Position numbers and translations under genes: made by a program. Of a stretch of DNA of 64,000 bases, positions 29,997 through 38,414 are shown piece by piece. Below the pieces are notes generated by a model. It was not told where the DNA came from and did no database searches. It saw nothing but the letters and a program-made list of their open reading frames with translations. Location of the stretch: the NCBI RefSeq assembly GCF_000222025.1, contig NZ_AFQO01000015.1:124001-188000 (forward strand), read 5' to 3'. Within the stretch, counting starts at the first letter, position 1. Each line of letters begins with the position of its first letter. Source of the stretch: Haemophilus haemolyticus M19501. GTDB lineage: Bacteria > Pseudomonadota > Gammaproteobacteria > Enterobacterales > Pasteurellaceae.

Positions 29997-30476
29997 TTAT
30001 TTCAATACAAGGAAATTGGTTTGTTTTACTTCTTCCATCACAACATAAGTGCGAGTGTCATTTACACCAGGTAAACGCAATAATGTCGTCCCTAGCAATT
30101 TTCTGTATTCAGCCATGTCAGCAACGCGAGTTTTTAATAAATAATCAAAATCGCCCGATACTAAATGGCATTCTTGAATTTCTTCCAACTCTTGAATAGC
30201 TGCATTAAATTCCTCAAATATATCAGGTTTTCCACGAACTAACGTAATTTCCACGATCACAAGCAAAGGTGCTTCCAATAATTCGGGATTCAACAATGCG
30301 CGATATCCCATAATCACACCTTGTTTTTCTAAACGTTTAACACGTTCTAAACAAGGCGTGGGTGAAAGCCCTACTTTTTTTGACAAATCAATATTAGAAA
30401 TTTTACCGTTGCGTTGTAATTCATTAAGAATTTTTATATCAATCGCATCCAGCGCTTTATTCAGTTTTTTTTCCAT
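29997..30476 (-). CDS. lrp: Lrp, leucine-responsive regulatory protein
   Basis: The 159-residue product has the N-terminal helix-turn-helix (LQRNGKISNIDLSKKVGLSPTPCLERVKRLEKQG) and the C-terminal RAM/ACT ligand domain (DIFEEFNAAIQELEEIQECHLVSGDFDYLLK). It is a global regulator of amino acid metabolism. Order lrp-ftsK-lolA matches E. coli. Confidence 0.95.
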   Translation of the reverse strand: MEKKLNKALDAIDIKILNELQRNGKISNIDLSKKVGLSPTPCLERVKRLEKQGVIMGYRALLNPELLEAPLLVIVEITLVRGKPDIFEEFNAAIQELEEIQECHLVSGDFDYLLKTRVADMAEYRKLLGTTLLRLPGVNDTRTYVVMEEVKQTNFLVLK

Positions 30477-30598
30477 TTTCTTATTTTTCTTTGAATAAAA
30501 AGTACGTTTATTTTAACAAATTTTGCTAACGTTTTCAGCACAACGGAATTAGATAATTCATTTCCATTGAGGCTATTAATTATCTCTAATGGAAGTAT

Positions 30599-31975
30599 TT
30601 AGAAATTATCCAACACGGCTAACGCATCGGAAAGTTTCTTCACCGTAAAAACTTGCATATTTTCGACCGCACTTTTCGGCTTGTTACCAAAAGGAACAAT
30701 AGCACGTTTAAAACCATGCTTTGCCGCTTCACTAATACGCCCTTGCCCACTTGGCACAGGGCGAATTTCTCCTGCTAATCCAACTTCACCAAAGATCACT
30801 AAATCTTGTGGCAAAGGGCGATTACGAAAACTAGAAATTAATGCAAGCAACAAAGCCAAATCCGCACTTGTTTCACTCACTTTTACACCACCCACGACAT
30901 TGACAAAGACATCTTGATCGGCCATTTGCAAGCCACCATGTCGATGTAACACCGCCAATAATAGTGCTAAGCGATTTTGCTCTAATCCCACCGCAACACG
31001 GCGAGGATTCGCTAGCATTGAATGATCCACTAAGGCTTGAATTTCAACTAAAAGAGGACGCGTGCCCTCCCAAAGTACCATAACGGAGCTACCTGATGTA
31101 ATCTCATCACCTCGACTTAAAAAGATCGCCGATGGATTTTTTACTTCTCGCAAACCTTGCTCGGTCATACCAAATACGCCCAATTCATTCACCGCACCAA
31201 AACGGTTTTTATGGCTACGCAAAGTACGATAGCGAGAATCGGCTTCGCCTTCTAATAGTAATGAACAGTCAATCGCATGCTCTAACACTTTCGGCCCAGC
31301 AAGGGTACCGTCTTTCGTTACATGCCCCACCATAATAATGGCGACTTGTCGGGTTTTCGCATAACGAGTGAGGAAAGAAGCGCATTCACGCACTTGAGCT
31401 ACACTCCCTGGCGATGATTGAATATCGGCTAAATGCATCACTTGAATGGAATCCACCACTATAATTTGCGGTTTTAATTGATCCGCTAAATTACAAATCT
31501 GTTCCACAGAGGTTTCTGACAACATTTTTAATTGATCGTTTGGCAATCCCAATCGACTTGCACGCATCGCAACCTGTTGTAACGATTCCTCTCCCGTCAC
31601 ATAAAGTGCGGTCATATTTTTCGCTAAACCACACATGACTTGTAATAACAAGGTACTTTTCCCTGCACCAGGATGCCCACCAATTAAAATCGCACTGCCC
31701 GGTACAATCCCGCCACCCAGTACGCGATCCAATTCATTAAAGCCACTGGAAAAACGTGGTGTTTCTTGCAAACTAATTTCAGAGAGCGTTTGAATTTTTG
31801 CCTGAGTTTCACCTGCGTAACCACTAAAACGATCGTTTTTTGATTTCGCTGTGGAAATTAACCGCACTTCCGTGATTGTATTCCACGCTTTACAAGCCGA
31901 GCATTGCCCTTGCCAACGAGAAAACTCCGCACCACAATCGTTACATACATAAGCTGTTTTCGGGGCTTTAGCCAT
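30599..31975 (-). CDS. radA: RadA (Sms), DNA repair ATPase
   Basis: The 458-residue protein has an N-terminal C4 zinc finger (CNDCGAEFSRWQGQCSAC), a RecA-like core with Walker A GGHPGAGKST, the RadA-specific KNRFG motif (HKNRFGAVNELG), and a C-terminal Lon-like domain. It promotes branch migration in recombination and natural transformation. It is transcribed away from the palindromic repeat block (32013-32330). Confidence 0.96.
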   Translation of the reverse strand: MAKAPKTAYVCNDCGAEFSRWQGQCSACKAWNTITEVRLISTAKSKNDRFSGYAGETQAKIQTLSEISLQETPRFSSGFNELDRVLGGGIVPGSAILIGGHPGAGKSTLLLQVMCGLAKNMTALYVTGEESLQQVAMRASRLGLPNDQLKMLSETSVEQICNLADQLKPQIIVVDSIQVMHLADIQSSPGSVAQVRECASFLTRYAKTRQVAIIMVGHVTKDGTLAGPKVLEHAIDCSLLLEGEADSRYRTLRSHKNRFGAVNELGVFGMTEQGLREVKNPSAIFLSRGDEITSGSSVMVLWEGTRPLLVEIQALVDHSMLANPRRVAVGLEQNRLALLLAVLHRHGGLQMADQDVFVNVVGGVKVSETSADLALLLALISSFRNRPLPQDLVIFGEVGLAGEIRPVPSGQGRISEAAKHGFKRAIVPFGNKPKSAVENMQVFTVKKLSDALAVLDNF

Positions 31976-32012
31976 TTTATTCTCCGTATTTGCCGTGGGT
32001 AAGTATACCCAC

Positions 32013-32330
32013 GGTTAATTATAGTTATAGTGGTTCCCCTTTGGGGAACATCAAACTACCCCAACGGGGTAACACTGAGATTAGCCTAGGGTATACCTAC
32101 CCTAGGTCACTTTACATCCCCTCAGTTAATTATGCTTATAATGGTTCCCCCTTTGGGGAACATCAAACTACTCCAACGGAGTAGCACTGAGATTAGCCTA
32201 GGGTATACCTACCCTAGGTTACATTAAATCCCCTCAGTTAATTATGCTTATAATGGTTCCCCTTTGGGGAACATCAAACTACCCCAACGGAGTAACACTG
32301 AGATTAGCCTAGGGTATACCTACCCTAGGT
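32013..32330. repeat. Three tandem copies of a 111-112 bp palindrome-rich repeat
   Basis: The marker GGTTCCCC starts at 32032, 32143 and 32255. Each unit holds three inverted repeats: GTTCCCC/GGGGAAC, a TACYCC-AAC-GGRGTA hairpin, and CCTAGGGTA-TACC-TACCCTAGG (32085-32106, 32197-32218, 32308-32329). The middle hairpin covaries between copies. A partial related inverted repeat (CCGTGGGTA/TACCCACGG) precedes copy 1 near 31993. It fills the whole interval between radA and the CYTH gene and ends inside the CYTH stop region. No open frame here looks like a real protein. Confidence 0.9.
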
Positions 32331-33366
32331 CATAAGATAATTCCATTAATTTGATCATTCGCTCAAAATAAACTCGACTTTTCAAAAGTGCGGTCAATTT
32401 TTCAATAGTTTTTTCATTGTCTTTCGTTTCACTATGAAAACGAATCAAATCACGAATTTCAGCAAAAATTTTCTGATTGCTTTCTAACAAAACTGGTAAG
32501 AGCGTTTCTTTTTGTTTTTCTGTTGCCACCGCTTCTAGGATTTTTCCATTTTCATCATAATAATGATAAAGATTAAAAAATGCCCCGACTCGCTCTACTG
32601 TTTTCATAAAATCTTGGCTAAAAAGTGCGGGAGAAAAGGATAAAGTTTCTTCCAAAAGTTTCTGTTCCATTTTCAACACGGAATTAAATTTTGCACAAAA
32701 ATTTACCGCACTTTCTTCTCGTTCTTCTTTTAAGAAATCACGCCATTTATTTAGCCAATCCGTCAAAAATTGTTTTGAGCCCAGCAAATAACCCCGCTTC
32801 GCTTTACTTGCGCTACTAAAATAAATATCTCTTTCGAAAGGCAAAATTTCCACAAAATCAAAAAGATCCTGCACATTACCAGATTTCAATTCAAACTCTA
32901 TTTCACAAATAGGTTGCTCAAATTCGCCTGCAATAATTTTACCTTGATCGAACGCCACTTCAATTTTGGATTGTTGAAATTCAACTAACCAAAAAGTGCG
33001 GTTAAAATCTGTGGAGAAAATAGGTTGTAGTGTAGAGCTAGGTAATTGTTCAAAAGGATAAAGTTCTCTTAATTGGTCATTGGTTGGCATTTCTTTTTCG
33101 GTTAATGGTAAATTATATTCTGGACGACTATGCAATCCACCAACAACTTCGCCGTTAGTTTTAAGCGTTAATGTAAGTTCCTGATCTTCTTGACGAATAC
33201 GTAATCCTATTTTTTGTTTAGCAAGAAAATGATCGGGATAATCATAATAAGTATTACCCAAAAATAAATCTTGATAATCTAAAATCGTAAATTTTGCAAG
33301 ATATTGTGGCAATTCAATACCTATTTGTGGCGAAATCGCCAATTTTAATTCAATTTCTTGTAACAT
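32320..33366 (-). CDS. CYTH-domain protein, probable inorganic triphosphatase
   Basis: From the ATG at 33366 the 348-residue product begins MLQEIELKLAIS with the EIELKL form of the ExExK motif, followed by acidic and basic tunnel residues (TYYDYPDHFLAKQKIGLRIRQ, LTLTLKTNG, VEVAFDQGKI-like, PICEIEFELKSG). It resembles E. coli YgiF/Ppx-type triphosphatase. The C-terminal part (about 210-348) is a shortened alpha-helical region in the place of a CHAD domain. The last residues DLG and the TAG stop are supplied by the third repeat copy. A start 4 codons earlier is possible but would bury the ribosome site. Confidence 0.83.
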   Translation of the reverse strand: MLQEIELKLAISPQIGIELPQYLAKFTILDYQDLFLGNTYYDYPDHFLAKQKIGLRIRQEDQELTLTLKTNGEVVGGLHSRPEYNLPLTEKEMPTNDQLRELYPFEQLPSSTLQPIFSTDFNRTFWLVEFQQSKIEVAFDQGKIIAGEFEQPICEIEFELKSGNVQDLFDFVEILPFERDIYFSSASKAKRGYLLGSKQFLTDWLNKWRDFLKEEREESAVNFCAKFNSVLKMEQKLLEETLSFSPALFSQDFMKTVERVGAFFNLYHYYDENGKILEAVATEKQKETLLPVLLESNQKIFAEIRDLIRFHSETKDNEKTIEKLTALLKSRVYFERMIKLMELSYDLG

Positions 33367-33394
33367 AATATTCTCCACTTAAATTAACTGGTTA

Positions 33395-33422
33395 AATATA
33401 CAATACAATAGAAATAAATCAA
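33395..33422 (-). promoter_or_regulatory. Probable promoter of the CYTH gene
   Basis: Minus strand TTGATT (33417-33422), 16 bases, TATATT (33395-33400), about 25 bases before the ATG. The rest of the 310-base gap to hvfC is AT-rich and holds the hairpin at 33517-33547 and the hvfC terminator. Confidence 0.55.
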
Positions 33423-33516
33423 GATTTTTGTGGTGTTTTACTTTACATATTAAATAGCTATAAATGAATTTTTATTTATTGTGATTAAAATATTGCGGCT
33501 TTTAAATAAAAAAATA

Positions 33517-33547
33517 ATCCGAAAAACATAAACAAATTTCATCGGAT
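33517..33547 (-). terminator. Isolated terminator-like hairpin in the hvfC-CYTH gap
   Basis: ATCCGA and TCGGAT (33517-33522 and 33542-33547) close a long loop with some inner pairing. On the minus strand it is followed by ATTATTTTTTTATTT. A TTGACA sits upstream at 33625-33630 with no good -10. It could end a short transcript or be a relic. Confidence 0.35.
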
Positions 33548-33638
33548 AATATTGATAATTTTAAATAACAAAGCCAGATTAAAATGTGAATATTTACTAA
33601 TCTAAATTAGCAATAATTGTGAAATGTCAATTAAAACA

Positions 33639-33672
33639 AGTAAGATGAAAATATGAATATTTTCATCTTACT
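33639..33672 (-). terminator. Terminator of the hvf operon
   Basis: A 16-bp perfect stem, AGTAAGATGAAAATAT (33639-33654) with its complement at 33657-33672, begins 18 bases after the hvfC stop. The minus-strand tail is GTTTTAATTG. Confidence 0.75.
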
Positions 33673-33689
33673 CAGCATTTTCAAAAATT

Positions 33690-34406
33690 TTATCTTTGTT
33701 CGGGGTAAATTACTTCAGATGTAACCCATTTCATCCATACTTGCTCTAATAATGGGATTATTGAGGTACTGTCTTCAACCATTGTATTAAGAGCAGACAA
33801 AACATTTTCTAATGAATTTGGTTGTTCTTGTAGATAACTTAACAACCAGTAATCTAACTCTGAAAGGATTTGTTGCTGAATACTAAAATCACTATCACGC
33901 CATATAATAGCTTGAATTGGCGTGTCATCAAATTGTTTAAAGTCACTTGATAAAAAATCCACGTCATAACTTTTTAAATAAGCTACACCAGATAATTGCA
34001 TTACGCTATGTCTATTCCACTCAAATTTTTCAGGCACTTTGGCTAAAGAAACTTCTGCGAGTAATTGTGTATTTTCAAAATCCATCAATGCCAGTATATT
34101 GGCGTCAAAACTCTCTTTTTCTTGACAAAATAAAAGAAATTCTCCTGCAATATCTTGAAAATAAGGCGAATGTGATTTTCCTGTTAATACAAACGTTTCT
34201 TTTGCCTGAGACCAACTCTCAGCAGAAACGTGTTTAGGTGCTTCAACAAAACAGCGGTCAATAAAACCAAAGATGTTATTTCGAACTAAGCGAGCATAAA
34301 CCGCGAGGCGATTCGGAGCATAACCATTTAGAGGTTGAGCATGAGCCAATCGAACGGCTGTGGCAAGTGCTTTTTGTGTTTCAATAAGCGAAGGTTTAGG
34401 CTGCAT
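33690..34406 (-). CDS. hvfC: HvfC, DUF2063 partner of the oxazolone synthase
   Basis: The 238-residue protein shows the DUF2063 N-terminal helical domain ([29 protein letters not shown], about 27-55; [15 protein letters not shown]) and a variable C-terminal part. In hvf/buf systems this protein presents the precursor to the DUF692 enzyme. It overlaps hvfB by 11 bases, so the pair is translationally coupled. Last gene of the operon. Confidence 0.9.
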   Translation of the reverse strand: MQPKPSLIETQKALATAVRLAHAQPLNGYAPNRLAVYARLVRNNIFGFIDRCFVEAPKHVSAESWSQAKETFVLTGKSHSPYFQDIAGEFLLFCQEKESFDANILALMDFENTQLLAEVSLAKVPEKFEWNRHSVMQLSGVAYLKSYDVDFLSSDFKQFDDTPIQAIIWRDSDFSIQQQILSELDYWLLSYLQEQPNSLENVLSALNTMVEDSTSIIPLLEQVWMKWVTSEVIYPEQR

Positions 34407-35316
34407 AGGAAATTACCTCTTTTTGAGCATATTTTTGCTGTAATTGTGCAATATGTTCAACTTCAGCATAAAGTTCTGCAAATGGAGGGAAATTGAAATC
34501 ACGCTCTAATAATGTTGGCGGAATGACGGGTAGTCGTTGATAGGCATATTCTAATAAATCCCACACAGTACCTTTTACTGCCTCACCGTGCGTATCAATT
34601 AATAACTCTGGTAAATAGCGATATGCCCCTTTTATTTTATTAAATGATTCTCCTTCTAAATCCTCCACAACTTGTGCCGCAGAATGTTCTTCATCGTGCC
34701 CTGCAATATGAATGTAATTAACACGTTTAACATCCACTTGATCTAAAAAGACATAAGGATCAAGCAATCCGTGATTAACACCATTAACATAAATATTATT
34801 TACATCTAAATGAATGCCACAATCAGCCTCTTGTGCGATAGCATTTAAAAATTCCACTTCATTCATTGTGCTAGTAGGAGAATGCAAATAATAAGAAGTA
34901 TTTTCTAATGAAATTTGTAATCCTAAGAAATCTTGCACATAGCGGATTCTCTGTGCTACGTGTTTTACAGCTTCTTCTGTAAATGGCATAGGTAATAAAT
35001 CATATAAATGCCCTTCACATTCACAATAACTCAAATGTTCAGAAAAAAATGTCGAATTATATTGAGTCATTAATGCTTTAGTATTTTTTAATAACTCGCG
35101 ATCAAGTGGAGCTTGCCCACCTAATGAAAGTGATAGTCCGTGTACCGCAAGTGGATATCTTTCCGCTGCCTGATCAAATTTATAACGAGCAGATCCTCCC
35201 ATTTTTACCCAATTTTCTGGAGCAACTTCCATAAACTGAATCGCATTATTTGATGATAAATTCAAAAAATCATTTGCTAAATCTCGACGATACCCTAATC
35301 CTGCACCTTGTAACAT
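34396..35316 (-). CDS. hvfB: HvfB, DUF692 multinuclear iron enzyme modifying HvfA cysteines
   Basis: The 306-residue TIM-barrel protein has the DUF692/MbnB metal ligands: [73 protein letters not shown] and LLERDFN. With HvfC it is known to convert cysteines in EGKCG motifs of HvfA into oxazolone-thioamide groups that bind copper. The gene lies 77 bases after hvfA, behind a long hairpin that may set the precursor-to-enzyme ratio. Confidence 0.93.
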   Translation of the reverse strand: MLQGAGLGYRRDLANDFLNLSSNNAIQFMEVAPENWVKMGGSARYKFDQAAERYPLAVHGLSLSLGGQAPLDRELLKNTKALMTQYNSTFFSEHLSYCECEGHLYDLLPMPFTEEAVKHVAQRIRYVQDFLGLQISLENTSYYLHSPTSTMNEVEFLNAIAQEADCGIHLDVNNIYVNGVNHGLLDPYVFLDQVDVKRVNYIHIAGHDEEHSAAQVVEDLEGESFNKIKGAYRYLPELLIDTHGEAVKGTVWDLLEYAYQRLPVIPPTLLERDFNFPPFAELYAEVEHIAQLQQKYAQKEVISYAA

Positions 35317-35338
35317 AATTATTTACTCCTTTTAATAC

Positions 35339-35366
35339 AACACTGGCGTAAATTTACACCAGTGTT
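35339..35366 (-). promoter_or_regulatory. Long hairpin between hvfA and hvfB
   Basis: The 28-base element folds almost completely: AACACTGG with CCAGTGTT at the ends, one G-T pair, then GTAAA with TTTAC inside. It starts 28 bases after the hvfA stop and is not followed by a T run. It could protect the upstream hvfA message from 3' decay or act as a partial terminator. Confidence 0.6.
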
Positions 35367-35393
35367 ATGTATGGCATCTAGATTTAAATACGA

Positions 35394-35681
35394 TTATTTA
35401 GAACCGCATTTACCTTCACCACATTTACCTTCTGCAGCTTTTGGTTTGCTCGCACCGCATTTACCTTCACCACATTTACCTTCTGCGGCTTTCGTTTCGT
35501 TTGCACCACATTTGCCTTCTCCGCATTTACCTTCTGCAGCTTTTGTTTTCACACATTTATCACCCACACAAGGTGTTGCAGCTTTATCTGTACTGCTTGA
35601 TTTTGACTCAGCATGTGCTGCTGTCGCTACTGCCATCGTTAATGCACTTGCTAATGCTGTTAATGTTGCTAATTTTTTCAT
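35394..35681 (-). CDS. hvfA: HvfA, cysteine-rich metallophore precursor (EGKCG repeats)
   Basis: The 95-residue peptide has a signal peptide ending AHA-ES (about 24 residues), one CVGDKC pair, and three KAA-EGKCG-EGKCG blocks separated by short linkers, six EGKCG motifs in all, ending GSK. In the hvf/bufferin family these cysteines are oxidised by HvfB-HvfC to oxazolone and thioamide groups, making a copper-binding product. The Sec signal implies periplasmic export. The repetitive DNA creates long antisense frames that are not genes. Position: 38 bases after hvfD. Confidence 0.95.
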   Translation of the reverse strand: MKKLATLTALASALTMAVATAAHAESKSSSTDKAATPCVGDKCVKTKAAEGKCGEGKCGANETKAAEGKCGEGKCGASKPKAAEGKCGEGKCGSK

Positions 35682-35719
35682 TTGAATAATCTCCTAGAGT
35701 TTGAATTTTGAATAAATAA

Positions 35720-36175
35720 TTAGAGAAATTTCAACCAGCTTTTAGTTGGATAAACCTTCTTAATAAGCGTGTCTAAAGAGAGTTTCCCTGCTCCCTGCGT
35801 AATTAAGATTAATAAAGTCACCACATAAATTAATGGTAATTTATAACCATTATCACATACGTTATAACCTGAATCGGCGTGAATGCTATACCACGCGACA
35901 GAGATTAAAATCGTTAAACTTAATGCACTAAAACGTGTTAACACCCCAAATATCAGCAAGAATGGGAAAATTAATTCTGATCCCATTGCAACGTGCCAAT
36001 TAATATCGGCTGGAATAAGATTAAATGGAAAAGGAAAACGATCTTGTATTTCAGCGAACCAATTTTGTCCATTCCATTTTTCTAATCCTGCTTCAAAAAA
36101 CTCCCACGCGAGAAAAAGGCGTAAAATCAATAAACTTACGCCACTGCCGATACCTTGCATCTTACAATCCTTCAT
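35720..36175 (-). CDS. hvfD: HvfD, DoxX-family membrane protein
   Basis: The 151-residue protein has four membrane helices with the DoxX features LLILRLFLAWEFFEAGLEKW and HVAMGSELIFPFLLIFGVLTRFSALSL. DoxX proteins accompany DUF692/DUF2063 precursor operons; the role is unproven. Two starts are possible: 36175 and, five codons on, 36160 (MQGIGSG), which has its own AAGGA site. Here it is the first gene of the operon, before the precursor gene, giving the order D-A-B-C. Confidence 0.87.
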   Translation of the reverse strand: MKDCKMQGIGSGVSLLILRLFLAWEFFEAGLEKWNGQNWFAEIQDRFPFPFNLIPADINWHVAMGSELIFPFLLIFGVLTRFSALSLTILISVAWYSIHADSGYNVCDNGYKLPLIYVVTLLILITQGAGKLSLDTLIKKVYPTKSWLKFL

Positions 36176-36270
36176 TTTTTTACCTTTTAAATTTTCTCGC
36201 TTTTAAAGCGAAAAGTGTATTGAGTTACTCATCTTACCACACTAGGAAATATTACCCAGTTATTTAGTTA

Positions 36271-36296
36271 GTCGAAGATAAACCTTTTTTCTTACA
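36271..36296 (-). promoter_or_regulatory. Possible ECF-sigma-type promoter of hvfDABC
   Basis: Minus strand TGTAAG (36291-36296), 16 bases, CGAC (36271-36274) resembles an ECF -35/-10 pair, such as the type used by bufferin operons. No good sigma-70 pair was seen upstream of hvfD. A TTTTCGCTTT/AAAGCGA hairpin lies in the leader near 36196-36217. Confidence 0.3.
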
Positions 36297-36313
36297 AATT
36301 TTTTTGAAAAATT

Positions 36314-36341
36314 TTAACTATCAACAAAAATCGGGTAATAT
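36314..36341 (+). promoter_or_regulatory. Promoter of the phoU-like/pit pair
   Basis: TTAACT (36314-36319), 16 bases, TAATAT (36336-36341), about 41 bases before the ATG. No Pho box was recognised. Confidence 0.55.
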
Positions 36342-36382
36342 GCGCACGAATTTTTAACCCCTTAATTTGGAGTAAATCACTT

Positions 36383-37063
36383 ATGGCAATGAATAATATT
36401 CTCGGATTATTTGCCCATTCGCCTTTAAAACCATTGCAAAAACATTCGGAAAAAGTCACTGAATGTAGCGATCTTTTAATTCCTTTTTTTGAAACAACCT
36501 TCTCAAAGAATTGGGAAAAAGCGGAAGAAAAACGCTTAGAAATCTCTCAGCGTGAACGTGAAGCGGATAGCTTGAAACGTGAGATTCGTTTGAAATTGCC
36601 ACGTGGTTTATTCTTACCTATCGATCGTACTGATTTATTAGAATTAGTCACGCAACAAGATAAACTTGCCAATTATGCCAAAGATATTGCAGGCCGTATG
36701 ATTGGTCGTCAATTTGGTATTCCTGAAGAAATGCAGGAAGAATTCTTACATTACGTAAAACGTAGTTTAGATGCCATTCACCAAGCACATCGAGTAATTG
36801 AAGAAATGGATCAACTTTTGGAAACTGGTTTTAAAGGTCGTGAACTCAAATTAGTTAATGATATGATTCAAGAACTTGATTCAATTGAAGATGATACTGA
36901 CCAAATGCAAATCAAATTGCGTAAAATGCTTTACACTATTGAGAGCCGTTATAACCCAATTGATGTGATGTTCTTATATAAAATTATTGAATGGGTTGGC
37001 GTTTTGGCTGACCAAGCACAACGTGTTGGCTCGCGTATAGAATTAATGCTCGCACGTTCATAA
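36383..37063 (+). CDS. PhoU-like DUF47 protein (YkaA type)
   Basis: The 226-residue alpha-helical protein has paired acidic motifs (EREADSLKREIRLKLPRGLFLPIDRTDLLELV and ELDSIEDDTDQMQIKLRKML) that bind metal clusters in PhoU-like proteins. Members of this TIGR00153 family are found directly upstream of Pit phosphate permeases, as here (24-base gap), and probably regulate them. Confidence 0.9.
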   Translation: MAMNNILGLFAHSPLKPLQKHSEKVTECSDLLIPFFETTFSKNWEKAEEKRLEISQREREADSLKREIRLKLPRGLFLPIDRTDLLELVTQQDKLANYAKDIAGRMIGRQFGIPEEMQEEFLHYVKRSLDAIHQAHRVIEEMDQLLETGFKGRELKLVNDMIQELDSIEDDTDQMQIKLRKMLYTIESRYNPIDVMFLYKIIEWVGVLADQAQRVGSRIELMLARS

Positions 37064-37087
37064 TCAACAAAACATAGGAAATAAACT

Positions 37088-38350
37088 ATGGAAATTATTA
37101 GTCAATATGGTTCTTGGTTGGTGTGGATCACAGCAGCCTTTGGCTTTTTTATGGCATTCGGAATTGGAGCGAATGATGTATCAAACTCAATGGGAACATC
37201 CGTAGGATCTGGTACCGTAACAGCCAAACAAGCAATTATTATTGCGTTAATTTTTGAATCAGCTGGTGCCTATCTAGCTGGTGGTGAAGTAACAGAAACC
37301 ATTAAAAGTGGTGTAATCGATCCAATGCAATTTGTCGATACGCCAGATATTTTAGCTCTAGGTATGCTTTCAACCTTATTTGCATCGGGTGCTTGGTTAT
37401 TTATTGCAACCAAAATGGGATGGCCAGTTTCAGGTACTCACACTATCATCGGTGCAATTATTGGATTTGCCTGTATTACGATTGGTCCTGGCGCAGTAGA
37501 TTGGTCAAATATTGGCAGCATTGTTGGTAGCTGGTTCATCACGCCTGTCATCGCGGGTATTTTGGCTTATGCAATCTTTGCAAGTACGCAAAAACTTATT
37601 TTCGATACCGAACAACCACTAAAAAATGCACAAAAATATGGTCCTTATTATATGGCGATTACTGTATTTGTGCTTTGTATCGTAACCATGACAAAAGGTT
37701 TAAAACACGTTGGTTTAAATCTTTCAGGTAAAGAAACGCTACTTATTTCACTTGTTATCAGCCTTATTGGCATGCTATTTTTCCACTTCTATTTTAAAAG
37801 CAAAACCTTCACTCAATCAGCAAACAAAGGCACTTTTGGTGCAGTAGAAAAAGTCTTCAGTATTTTAATGTTATTAACCGCCTGTGCGATGGCTTTTGCT
37901 CATGGTTCAAATGATGTAGCCAATGCAATTGGCCCTCTTTCAGCGGTTGTATCAATCGTAGAACAAGGTGGCAAAATTGTTTCAGGCGGAACCTTAACTT
38001 GGTGGATTTTACCACTAGGTGCATTAGGTATTGCTGTGGGCTTAATTACTATGGGACAAAAAGTAATGGCGACTGTTGGATCTGGGATCACCGATTTAAC
38101 GCCAAGCCGTGGCTTTGCCGCTCAATTTGCCACCGCGATGACCGTTGTAGTTGCATCCGGTACAGGCTTGCCGATCTCAACAACACAAACTCTTGTTGGG
38201 GCAATTTTAGGTATCGGTTTTGCACGCGGTATCGCTGCACTGAATTTAACGGTTATCCGAAACATCATTAGTTCTTGGATTGTCACATTACCAGCTGGCG
38301 CATTTTTCGCCATTATTATTTTCTATGTGCTAAGAACTATCTTTAATTAA
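37088..38350 (+). CDS. pit: PiT-family inorganic phosphate transporter
   Basis: The 420-residue protein has about 10-11 helices and the duplicated PiT signature: GIGANDVSNSMGTSVGSGTV near the N-terminus and AHGSNDVANAIGPLSAVV in the second half, plus WPVSGTHTIIGAIIG and LPISTTQTLVGAILG. It imports metal-phosphate driven by protons. It is paired with the upstream PhoU-like gene and ends at a strong hairpin. Confidence 0.95.
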   Translation: MEIISQYGSWLVWITAAFGFFMAFGIGANDVSNSMGTSVGSGTVTAKQAIIIALIFESAGAYLAGGEVTETIKSGVIDPMQFVDTPDILALGMLSTLFASGAWLFIATKMGWPVSGTHTIIGAIIGFACITIGPGAVDWSNIGSIVGSWFITPVIAGILAYAIFASTQKLIFDTEQPLKNAQKYGPYYMAITVFVLCIVTMTKGLKHVGLNLSGKETLLISLVISLIGMLFFHFYFKSKTFTQSANKGTFGAVEKVFSILMLLTACAMAFAHGSNDVANAIGPLSAVVSIVEQGGKIVSGGTLTWWILPLGALGIAVGLITMGQKVMATVGSGITDLTPSRGFAAQFATAMTVVVASGTGLPISTTQTLVGAILGIGFARGIAALNLTVIRNIISSWIVTLPAGAFFAIIIFYVLRTIFN

Positions 38351-38362
38351 TTGATCTCAATA

Positions 38363-38392
38363 AAAAGTGCGGTTAATTTTAACCGCACTTTT
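38363..38392 (+). terminator. Inverted uptake-signal terminator after pit
   Basis: AAAAGTGCGGTTAA (38363-38376) pairs with TTAACCGCACTTTT (38379-38392), nearly loopless, followed by GTTG. The two uptake cores form the stem. Confidence 0.75.
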
Positions 38393-38414
38393 GTTGTGAT
38401 GTTTAAGGGAAAAA

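Noticed and set aside
31990..32184. A 64-codon frame across the tandem repeats
   Set aside because: It is repeat translation only; the frame does not run through all three copies.
32013..32330. CRISPR array
   Set aside because: Units are 111-112 bp and nearly identical throughout, with no short repeat and unique spacers, and no cas genes nearby.
35362..35685. A proline- and histidine-rich frame opposite hvfA
   Set aside because: It mirrors the EGKCG-coding repeats; hvfA has the signal peptide, ribosome site and operon context.
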